From Phycisphaerales bacterium UBA2218 (GTDB lineage Bacteria; Planctomycetota; Phycisphaerae; Sedimentisphaerales; Anaerobacaceae), in assembly GCA_002327785.1 (NCBI GenBank), contig DCUI01000091.1, positions 1-7,069 on the forward strand: a stretch of 7,069 bases of DNA, read 5' to 3'. A program made the translations under genes and the position numbers. Positions within the stretch are counted from its first letter, which is position 1. Every line of letters starts with the position of its first letter. The notes under the pieces were generated by a model. The model did not search any database, had not been told where the DNA came from, and was given only the letters and a program-made list of their open reading frames with translations. Below, in pieces: positions 1 to 5,115 of the stretch.

Positions 1-2
1 AA

Positions 3-131
3 CACAAGATCATCCGCCGCCTGCCCAAGACCCGCAAGTATCGCCTGACCCCGAACGGCGCCAAGATCATCGCCACGATCTTCCTGACGCAAAAGGCCGC
101 CACAGAACAACGTAACAAAGCCGCCGCATGA
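3..131 (+). CDS. C-terminal fragment of a hypothetical protein, winged-helix-like tail (5' partial)
   Basis: An open frame enters from the left edge and ends at TGA 129-131, giving the last 42 residues. The visible part contains IIRRLPKTRKYRLTPNGAKI, followed by a hydrophobic IIATIFL stretch and an Ala/Lys/Gln-rich tail. Nearly every codon ends in G or C, as in the other genes here, which supports this strand and frame. The pattern of a basic segment, then 'PKTRKYRLTPNG', then a helix resembles the beta-wing and last helix of small winged-helix-like proteins. I recall similar C-termini on hypothetical proteins common in planctomycetes, some of them near mobile elements. That resemblance is from memory and not from an alignment. 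The function cannot be assigned because most of the protein lies outside the window. Confidence 0.6.
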   Translation, partial: HKIIRRLPKTRKYRLTPNGAKIIATIFLTQKAATEQRNKAAA

Positions 132-168
132 AAATCTGGAAATCCTTTTCAGTTGTTGCCAGTTAGCA

Positions 169-190
169 ACGCGGATGAACACGGATTCGA
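169..190. repeat. Fragment resembling the 'GCGGATGAACACGGAT' dispersed repeat
   Basis: The core GCGGATGAACACGGAT (171-186) matches, from memory, a short motif found in intergenic regions of many environmental bacterial genomes, often in tandem. Only one copy is present in this window, so its repeat nature cannot be shown from this sequence. It directly abuts the next repeat-like fragment. Confidence 0.3.
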
Positions 191-226
191 CCTCGTCCTT
201 GCGAGCGAAACGCGGCAATCCAGACT
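191..226. repeat. Fragment resembling the 'TTGCGAGCGAAGCGAAGCAATC' intergenic repeat
   Basis: The stretch around CTTGCGAGCGAAACGCGGCA (198-217), followed by ATCCAG, resembles a widespread interspersed repeat whose usual form reads roughly GTCATTGCGAGCGAAGC..GCAATC. It has the same order of blocks: TTGCGAGCGAA, then a short GC-rich joint, then GGCAATCCAG. Only one copy is visible in this window. The identification is by recall and needs a genome-wide count. Confidence 0.4.
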
Positions 227-487
227 CTTGACACACCACGCATAGTGTTGAGATGCATGGTGGCTTTCAAACAAGTCCCCCCCCGTACGATACTTCACAC
301 GGTCTCTCCCTTGTCCTTCTGTTGTCGGAACTCTGCAATGGAGTCCCGAAACTGGAGCGAAAGATCCTATGGGGGGCACAGCAGAAAGCTTGGCACCCCG
401 AAGACTGGAGATGTTTGGAGAAGATGCAGAGTGCGTAGGGGGAATGAGATGGTTCTTCTTGTGTCTCATGCCATTGGCCCGAAGCGG

Positions 488-517
488 AAAATGCCGGGGG
501 TTCGGAGGCGGAGCCCC
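488..517 (-). terminator. Weak terminator-like hairpin downstream of the HzsA-like gene
   Basis: Read on the minus strand, about 15 bases after the stop codon, GGGGCTCCG is followed by CCT and then CCGAACCCC. This gives an imperfect stem with two mismatches, closed by four G-C pairs. TTTT follows four bases later (complement of 488-491). The U-tract is short and interrupted by the GGCA spacer, so termination would be weak. The same G-rich/C-rich motif is familiar between genes in GC-rich bacteria and may be a dispersed repeat. Confidence 0.25.
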
Positions 518-531
518 TGAGATTGTTTGGG

Positions 532-2868
532 TCATTGGACGACCGGGGTCGGGACGCTGTGGCCCGCCTGTTGGGCGACTTGGGCTTCTTTTTCGTAGGT
601 GCCGTAGAAGGGAGCGTTGCCGTCCAGCCAGATGCACAATCGCTCGTAGTCCTCGTCGGGCAACTTCACGTGTTCGGCGTGGGTCTTGTCCGCGAGGACC
701 TTCAACAGGCGGCTTTCGTCGGCTCCGATGTGACTTGGCTCTGTGCCGATCTCCCGAATCGATTGGCCACCCCATTCGTACCAGCGGACGTAGGGCTTCA
801 ACTCTTCGTACGATTTGGTGAATGTACCCGCTGCGTCGGCGGTCAGCAGCGGGGCAGCCTTCCACTCGCCCTGGCCGCCGTCGTGGCAGCGGGTACAGTG
901 CCTGTCGAGAACCGGTTGGACGAGCAGGGGGTAGCTCCAGGGCTGCGTCCCCTGTGGGCCGGGCTCGATGGCCGACGGCGCCCGGCGGAGGGCCAGCATG
1001 TCGCGCCGGCCCGCCGACGTAGTGCCCGGCGGCTCGTGGCACCCGACGCAGCTTCGCCGCTCGCCGGGCTGGAGGTACGTGATGGTTCTCATGCTCTGCA
1101 CCGCGTGACCTGCTTTGTCCACCGCCTGGAAATAGAGCGGCTTGCGGGCGGGGGCGCGGAAGTACGCCGAGCCGTCGGACTCGACCGGCACCGTGCCCAG
1201 CAACATGCGGGCGCTCTCGGCGTTAGCGTAGCCGATCCGCGGCTGATTCGCGACGTGAGTGGAAGTCTTCGGGAGCACCTGGAAGACGCGGAGCGTCCGG
1301 ATTGGTCGGGAGGGCGGCAGCGGGAAGAGGCTCTGTTGAACGTCCGTGAGAATGTACTCGCCCTCATCCCCAAGTTCCGGCTCCAGGCCGCTCGCCACGA
1401 CCGGCGGGACCGGGCGGGGCTCCAGCGGGATCGGATACATACAGGAGAACTCCGGGTCGGCGTAGAGCAGCTCCAGGTTGCCGAAGCGGTCGAAGTAGTA
1501 CAGCCCAGTGTAGTTGTCATCCTTGACGTTCGGCCCCATCCCCGGCAGCGGCTTGAAGCTGAACGCGACGAGGAAATGGTCCTCTGAGAGCGGCCAAGGA
1601 CTGTGGAAATAGCTGCCCGGCCAGCCGACTCCCTCGGGAAAGCACACCTCCGGCGTCAACACGTCGAGCGACTCGAACCGGTCCTCGCCCGTGACCGGGT
1701 CCAGCCGGTACTTGTCCGGATCGACGAGCACGAGCGAGCCGCCCACGTCCGCGTGGTGCGCGCCGGCGATGAACGCGATCTTGTTCGAGCCTGGGACTGC
1801 CTTGGCCTGAAAACAGGCGTTGATTCGCTGCGTGTAGTTGCCGAATGCGATTGTCGGGTTCGTCCCGTCGGGATTGCTGACCCACAGGCCGTGATAGTTC
1901 GCGGCCGAGCGGTCCACGTAGTCCCATCGCGAATAGACGATGCGGCCGTCGCCCAGGACCGCCGGATGCCATTCGTTGGTCTCGTGGAAGGAGAGCGTCT
2001 GCACGTTCCGGCCCAAGGCATCCATCCGGTGCAGTGTATACGCCGGCAGGGGCTCCCAGGGATTGTGGCACCGTCCGAACCCGCCGCGACGCGTGGACAT
2101 GAACGCGATCCCGCCGTCGGGCAGGGGACACGGGTCGAAATCGTCGTTGCAGCCGTCGGTGAGTTGCCTGAGGTTGCTGCCGTCTGCATCCATTGCCCAG
2201 ATGTGAAAGCACCGCCGGTCGGGCGAGTAATAATCGGGCTTGGTCGGCGCCCGCTCCGCGAAGCCGAAGTACAGCGTGCGTGCGTCGTACGAAAGGGCGA
2301 GCGTCGTGTAGTTGCCTTTGGGCAACCGGCCCTGGACCATGTCTCGGATCGCGAACGACTGCCCGGGCTGCTCCAGGATGTAGACGCCGCCACCGGCGAT
2401 GTTGCCGTAGTCATAGAAGTAGCCGAGATACTCGTGCAACATCTGACAGACGAACCGCCGTCGCTTCATGAAGGCGATTCGTCTGCCGGCGATCAGCGGG
2501 TTCTTCAGGGCCAGCTCGCGAGAGATCGAGCGGATCTGGTGGTAGATCGCCAGTCGGCCCGTCTCGTCAAGCTGACGGACGTCGGCGACGGAGGCCCGGA
2601 GTGATTCCAGCCTGGCCCTGTCGGCCGTGAGACCGGGCGGCTGGGGCAGGGCGTCCAGGCTGCCAAGCAGGACGGTGGCCCTTCGGTAGATGTCTTCAAC
2701 GGTCTGCGGGTCGCCCGGGGAGCGGCCAAGCCTGCGTTCCTGGGCGGCCCAATCCGCCTGGATGAGTCGGTCGAAGTCGTCGTCCGCCAAGCCAGGAGTG
2801 GATGGCAAGAGGAAACTCACAGCCAGGATGATGACAAAACTGCAAGTGCAGCGGGTCGTCGATATCAT
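532..2868 (-). CDS. HzsA-related exported diheme c-type protein with beta-propeller domain
   Basis: The reading frame is open to an ATG at 2910, but I prefer the ATG at 2868 (778 aa). AAGGTG sits 5 bases upstream of it, the signal peptide (basic start, hydrophobic VIILAVSFLL, cut after PGLA) follows directly, and the proposed transcription start lies near 2909. In 778-aa numbering, about 107-150 carries the RELALKNPL and RRFVCQMLHEYLG signature. About 185-390 has TolB/WD40-like repeats (DADGSNLRQLTDG, DGGIAFMSTRRGGFGRC, NEWHPAVLGDGRIVYSRWD). About 435-495 matches the middle domain typical of hydrazine synthase alpha relatives (NYTGLYYFDRFGNLELLYAD, YPIPLEPRPVPP). Two heme sites follow, CVGCH at 607-611 and CTRCH at 658-662. 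The tail HVKLPDEDYERLCIWLDGNA could supply a distal heme ligand. It should lie in the periplasm and need cytochrome c maturation. Family membership is clear. Hydrazine synthesis is not implied, since no beta/gamma subunits are nearby. The substrate is unknown. Confidence 0.88.
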   Translation of the reverse strand: MISTTRCTCSFVIILAVSFLLPSTPGLADDDFDRLIQADWAAQERRLGRSPGDPQTVEDIYRRATVLLGSLDALPQPPGLTADRARLESLRASVADVRQLDETGRLAIYHQIRSISRELALKNPLIAGRRIAFMKRRRFVCQMLHEYLGYFYDYGNIAGGGVYILEQPGQSFAIRDMVQGRLPKGNYTTLALSYDARTLYFGFAERAPTKPDYYSPDRRCFHIWAMDADGSNLRQLTDGCNDDFDPCPLPDGGIAFMSTRRGGFGRCHNPWEPLPAYTLHRMDALGRNVQTLSFHETNEWHPAVLGDGRIVYSRWDYVDRSAANYHGLWVSNPDGTNPTIAFGNYTQRINACFQAKAVPGSNKIAFIAGAHHADVGGSLVLVDPDKYRLDPVTGEDRFESLDVLTPEVCFPEGVGWPGSYFHSPWPLSEDHFLVAFSFKPLPGMGPNVKDDNYTGLYYFDRFGNLELLYADPEFSCMYPIPLEPRPVPPVVASGLEPELGDEGEYILTDVQQSLFPLPPSRPIRTLRVFQVLPKTSTHVANQPRIGYANAESARMLLGTVPVESDGSAYFRAPARKPLYFQAVDKAGHAVQSMRTITYLQPGERRSCVGCHEPPGTTSAGRRDMLALRRAPSAIEPGPQGTQPWSYPLLVQPVLDRHCTRCHDGGQGEWKAAPLLTADAAGTFTKSYEELKPYVRWYEWGGQSIREIGTEPSHIGADESRLLKVLADKTHAEHVKLPDEDYERLCIWLDGNAPFYGTYEKEAQVAQQAGHSVPTPVVQ

Positions 2869-2873
2869 TCGAT

Positions 2874-2879
2874 CACCTT
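2874..2879 (-). promoter_or_regulatory. Ribosome-binding site deciding the HzsA-like start
   Basis: The minus strand reads AAGGTG, then five bases, then the ATG at 2868. No comparable purine-rich site lies in front of the upstream ATG at 2910. The choice removes 14 residues and places the signal peptide at the very N-terminus. Confidence 0.6.
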
Positions 2880-2915
2880 GTTCAATCATCTGCTTAGACG
2901 GACTGGTCATATGGC

Positions 2916-2944
2916 AGATTACCCAATTCCCTGGGCAAAAACAA
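2916..2944 (-). promoter_or_regulatory. Candidate promoter for the HzsA-like gene
   Basis: On the minus strand, TTGTTT (2944-2939, 3 of 6 matches to the sigma70 -35 consensus) and TAATCT (2921-2916, 4 of 6) are separated by 17 bases. The predicted start near 2909 would give a leader of about 40 bases before the ATG at 2868. The consensus comparison assumes a housekeeping sigma factor similar to the E. coli one. Similarity alone is weak evidence. Confidence 0.3.
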
Positions 2945-2960
2945 CAGATGCCGGTACAAT
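2932..2960 (+). promoter_or_regulatory. Candidate promoter for the ceramidase-type gene
   Basis: TGGGCA (2932-2937, 4 of 6 matches to TTGACA) and TACAAT (2955-2960, 5 of 6 matches to TATAAT) are separated by 17 bases. The predicted start near 2967 gives a leader of about 30 bases with AGGAG at 2984-2988. It overlaps the divergent minus-strand candidate by 13 bases, so the two may compete or be co-regulated. A short inverted repeat, CCCA-N6-TGGG (2922-2935), covers the -35 region and could be an operator, but it is only 4 bases per arm. Confidence 0.4.
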
Positions 2961-2996
2961 TCGCTCTGTTATGACCCGGCTATAGGAGAGCACGAC

Positions 2997-4286
2997 ATGA
3001 ACGCAATCTTCTCCGCCATCTGTCTGCTATCGGTCACGGCCTTAGCGGAAGACCCATTGTGGCCCATCACCGAGATCTCGGGCGGGTTGAAGGCCGGTGC
3101 GGCCCGGATCGACATCACGCCGGAAAAGCCGGTCAAGATGTCCGGCTATGCCAGCCGCAAGGACTTGTCCACGGGCGTGCATGATCCGCTGTCGGCTCGC
3201 GTGCTGGCCTTCGAAGCGGGGGGCAGGCGGCTTGTCCTGGTCTCGACGGACGTAATCGGTTTCTATGAGGGTACGGCGGACTACTTGCGGAACGCTCTGC
3301 TCGGTGAACTGGGGTTGCAGTCGTCCGAGCTGTTCCTGACCGCCATCCACACGCACGCCGCTCCCAGCCTCACCATCAACAAGGAACGAGACCACCCGAA
3401 CAATGTCGAGTACACGGAAGCACTCAAGGGCAAACTGATCGACGTGGTGCGCCAGGCGCTGGGCGGGATGCAGCCCGCCGAGATTGGGCTGGGCGTCGGC
3501 GCCTGCCCGGTCGGAGCGAATCGTCGAGAACTGCGGGTGGGCAATGACGGCAAAATCTCAATCGTGTTGGGACGCAACCCCAACGGACCAACCGACAAGG
3601 AGGTCCTGGTCATGAAGGTTGCCAGGGGAGACGGAAGGCCTGTGGCTGTTGCATTCGATTACGCGACGCACGGGACCTCTCTCGGACCGGGCAACTACAC
3701 CATCAGCGGCGACGTCCCGGGCCTGGCCGAGCAGTTTGTCGAGAAGATTCTGGGTTCTGAGGTTGTTGCTCCAGCGTTCATCGGCGCCTCGGGCAATATC
3801 GATCCGTGGTTCCGAGTCCTGCCGGCGTTCCACGAAGAGCCCGGCTGGATTCCCGAGCCGGTCCTGCTCGGCACGTTCCTGGGCGAGGAGGTCGTACACG
3901 TTTGTCGTGCGATCCATGCGATGACCCCGGCCGGCAAGATCGCGACGAATCTCGTCACGCTTCACCTGCCGGCCAGGTCGGGGAATGAGGTCGCGGCCGA
4001 CAAGCCCTCCCGGACCATGCCGTTCACGATCAGCGTGGCCCGGCTCGGCGATGTAGCCTTCGTCGGCCTCGGCGGCGAGGTCCTGACGGAGATCGGCCTG
4101 GCCATCAAGGCGGGCTCGCCTTGTCCGCATACGTTCGTCGTCACGCACTGCAACGGAGCCGCCGGCTACCTGGCCCCGAAGGATCTGCACGTCCAAGAGG
4201 GCTACGAGGTCACAAGCAGCCGCTTCGCCCCACAGGCCGCCGAGATCGTCATCCGCGAATCGATCCGCATGTTGCACGATCTATGA
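2997..4286 (+). CDS. Neutral/alkaline ceramidase-type N-terminal domain hydrolase, exported
   Basis: This 429-aa protein starts at an ATG with AGGAG 8 bases upstream. A short signal peptide (MNAIFSAICLLSVTALA, then EDPL) points to export. The body matches the neutral/alkaline non-lysosomal ceramidase N-terminal domain: GAARIDITPEKPVKMSGYAS at 35-53, STDVIGF at 83-89, TAIHTHAAPSL at 115-125, YATHGTSLGPGNYTISGDVPG at about 222-242, and GASGNIDPWF at 263-272. Candidate zinc ligands by analogy with bacterial ceramidase are a His of the HTH pair (118/120), H225, E361 in GGEVLTEIG and Y403 in EGYE, all present. Full ceramidases are roughly 650-700 aa with a C-terminal Ig-like domain. This one ends after the catalytic domain, so ceramide may not be its substrate. 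It would be a metal-dependent amidase or related hydrolase acting outside the inner membrane. It is divergent from the HzsA-like gene and convergent with the TolC-like gene. Confidence 0.88.
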   Translation: MNAIFSAICLLSVTALAEDPLWPITEISGGLKAGAARIDITPEKPVKMSGYASRKDLSTGVHDPLSARVLAFEAGGRRLVLVSTDVIGFYEGTADYLRNALLGELGLQSSELFLTAIHTHAAPSLTINKERDHPNNVEYTEALKGKLIDVVRQALGGMQPAEIGLGVGACPVGANRRELRVGNDGKISIVLGRNPNGPTDKEVLVMKVARGDGRPVAVAFDYATHGTSLGPGNYTISGDVPGLAEQFVEKILGSEVVAPAFIGASGNIDPWFRVLPAFHEEPGWIPEPVLLGTFLGEEVVHVCRAIHAMTPAGKIATNLVTLHLPARSGNEVAADKPSRTMPFTISVARLGDVAFVGLGGEVLTEIGLAIKAGSPCPHTFVVTHCNGAAGYLAPKDLHVQEGYEVTSSRFAPQAAEIVIRESIRMLHDL

Positions 4287-4306
4287 TCGCAGGCCGGACG
4301 ATCTGT

Positions 4307-4329
4307 CGTCGGCGCATGCGGCAGCGACG
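4307..4329. other. Small inverted repeat between convergent genes
   Basis: CGTCG (4307-4311) and CGACG (4325-4329) can pair. Inside them are a 2x2 internal mismatch and a GC/GC closing pair around ATGCG. The element lies in the 66-base gap between two convergent stop codons, where a bidirectional terminator would be expected. It has no T run on either strand, so it is at best a weak or Rho-assisted stop. Confidence 0.2.
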
Positions 4330-4352
4330 TGCCGTGATGAGTGGCGGTCTTA

Positions 4353-4835
4353 TCAAGTCTGACCCAGCCGCAGTCTTTCGAGGGCCATCTGCGCCTCTAT
4401 GGTCGCGAGTCTGGCCTGTAGGACTTCGGCCCCAGTCATCTGGCCGCTGGCGGCTCTTCGCCGGGCCAACTGTTCGGCATCGCGCAGGAAGTCCACCATC
4501 TCCTCGTAAACCTTGATGCGCTCGGCCGTGTCGGCACAGAGGTCGGCCTGGGCCACGTACAGGGCCACCCTGGCATTCCGCCACTCCGAGAGAGTCATCC
4601 TGCCGGCGGCGAGGAGCTTTTCGAGCGACTCGACAATGCTCCTGAGGATCTCGTATCGCTCGGTCATTAATTCCCGCAGCCGTTCGCTGGACCCGACTGC
4701 TTGCTGCCCACTGTCGGGCGCTGTCTCTGCCGGACTACCCGTGCTGTTCGCAACCCCTGCGCCGAGGGCGCACAGACCGATCACCGCAACAGCACAGACG
4801 ACAAGCCGGCCCTTTCGCGACCTATCCAGGATCAT
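4353..4835 (-). CDS. Small exported or membrane-anchored protein with duplicated TolC-like helical hairpin
   Basis: The frame is open to an ATG at 4928. I choose the ATG at 4835 (160 aa) because AAGGGG lies 6 bases upstream and the signal or anchor segment then begins the protein. Residues 7-10 are basic and 11-29 hydrophobic (LVVCAVAVIGLCALGAGVA). No clear lipobox is seen. After a Ser/Pro/Ala linker (31-50), the rest is predicted helical and contains two copies of one pattern. AAGRMTLSEWRNARVALYVA (76-95) lines up with ASGQMTGAEVLQARLATIEA (129-148). Each copy is preceded by a charged helix (ERLRELMTERYEILRSIVES; ERIKVYEEMVDFLRDAEQLA). This 'aGr.t..e...A......a...L' hairpin is the type seen in TolC-family outer-membrane efflux proteins, but 160 aa is far too short for a TolC channel protomer (about 420-500 aa). 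Such short proteins occur as hypotheticals in planctomycetes. The role is unknown, and a coiled-coil periplasmic scaffold is one possibility. Confidence 0.75.
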   Translation of the reverse strand: MILDRSRKGRLVVCAVAVIGLCALGAGVANSTGSPAETAPDSGQQAVGSSERLRELMTERYEILRSIVESLEKLLAAGRMTLSEWRNARVALYVAQADLCADTAERIKVYEEMVDFLRDAEQLARRRAASGQMTGAEVLQARLATIEAQMALERLRLGQT

Positions 4836-4841
4836 AGATAT

Positions 4842-4847
4842 CCCCTT
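4842..4847 (-). promoter_or_regulatory. Ribosome-binding site deciding the TolC-like start
   Basis: The minus strand reads AAGGGG followed by ATATCT and the ATG at 4835. The upstream in-frame ATGs (4928, 4868, 4862) lack an equally good site. GGAAAG ahead of 4868 is the nearest alternative, and starting there would add 11 residues without disturbing the anchor. Confidence 0.55.
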
Positions 4848-5033
4848 CACTGAGATGAGCATGGGCATTTTCTTTCCGCTACGCGAATCATGACCGCGGA
4901 CCTGCCAGGATGCAAGGGCAAAACCCAAGGGAGAGTGAGGCTACAAGGGTTGGAACACATGCCACCGCCGGCCCGTTCTCGACGCGCGAAGCCCCCCGCA
5001 GACACAGGCGTCCGCGCTGCTCGTCTTTCTTCA

Positions 5034-5061
5034 TGTACATGGGCCGAAGTTGTGTTATGAT
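5034..5061 (+). promoter_or_regulatory. Candidate promoter for the DapA-family/symporter operon
   Basis: TGTACA (5034-5039, 4 of 6 matches to the -35 consensus) and TATGAT (5056-5061, 5 of 6 matches to the -10 consensus) lie 16 bases apart. The predicted start is near 5068, about 48 bases before the ATG at 5116. It is also downstream of the in-frame ATG at 5050, which argues against that longer start. No clear operator palindrome is visible next to it. Confidence 0.4.
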
Positions 5062-5101
5062 GGGGCCGCCGATTGGTTTGGTGGTCACAATAGGGTTCTT
5101 C

Positions 5102-5106
5102 GGAGG
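5102..5106 (+). promoter_or_regulatory. Ribosome-binding site deciding the DapA-family start
   Basis: GGAGG lies 9 bases before the ATG at 5116. An out-of-frame ATG at 5108 is too close to the site to use it. The in-frame ATG at 5050 has no comparable site and would add 22 residues unlike the family's N-terminus. Confidence 0.65.
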
Positions 5107-5115
5107 CATGTTGAG

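Larger units (their letters stand above)
132..531. other. 400-base intergenic region without a convincing gene
   Basis: Short open frames exist here on both strands. They have no good ribosome-binding sites, have mixed composition (C8 run at 277-284, G6 run at 371-376), and do not look like proteins. A small inverted repeat (GTTGC, 6-base loop, GCAAC) lies at 155-170. A second imperfect hairpin (GGAACTC, 7-base loop, GAGTCC) lies at about 327-346. Neither is followed by a T run. The left half carries two fragments resembling dispersed intergenic repeats, listed separately. The right end holds a weak terminator-like hairpin for the minus-strand gene. Base composition is more mixed than in the flanking genes. 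Confidence 0.6.
4836..5115. other. Divergent intergenic region between TolC-like and DapA-family genes
   Basis: This 280-base gap carries the promoter and ribosome-binding site for the rightward operon. On the minus strand a weak candidate promoter for the TolC-like gene can be drawn: TTGCAT at 4915-4910, a 17-base spacer and CATGAT at 4892-4887, a 3-of-6 and a 4-of-6 match. Short open frames across it lack ribosome-binding sites and protein-like composition. No tRNA, riboswitch fold or clear inverted repeat was recognised. Confidence 0.4.

Noticed and set aside
130..170. Terminator for the left-edge partial gene
   Set aside because: The small inverted repeats here (TGAAAA/TTTTCA and GTTGC/GCAAC) are short or A/T-paired and lack a following T run.
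245..520. 91-residue plus-strand open frame in the left intergenic region
   Set aside because: It has no ribosome-binding site, it crosses homopolymer runs and the terminator-like hairpin, and its composition does not match the neighbouring genes.
149..1042. 297-residue minus-strand open frame
   Set aside because: It overlaps the real gene's 3' end in another frame and then runs through the repeat-like intergenic stretch. The translation is low-complexity and Arg/Pro-rich.
523..1587. 354-residue plus-strand open frame opposite the HzsA-like gene
   Set aside because: It is antisense to codons of a gene with clear domain and heme motifs. It has no ribosome-binding site, and its Arg/Val/Ala-rich translation is typical of shadow frames in GC-rich DNA.
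1603..2604. 333-residue plus-strand open frame opposite the HzsA-like gene
   Set aside because: Same situation: it lies in a shadow frame of the real gene, has no recognisable domain and no initiation signal.
532..2868. Calling this gene hzsA (true hydrazine synthase alpha)
   Set aside because: There are no partner subunits or anammox genes nearby, and the paralog family is widespread in bacteria that do not make hydrazine. Only family relatedness is supported.
3558..4277. 239-residue minus-strand open frame opposite the ceramidase-type gene
   Set aside because: It is a shadow of a gene with strong family motifs, and has no start signal or protein features of its own.
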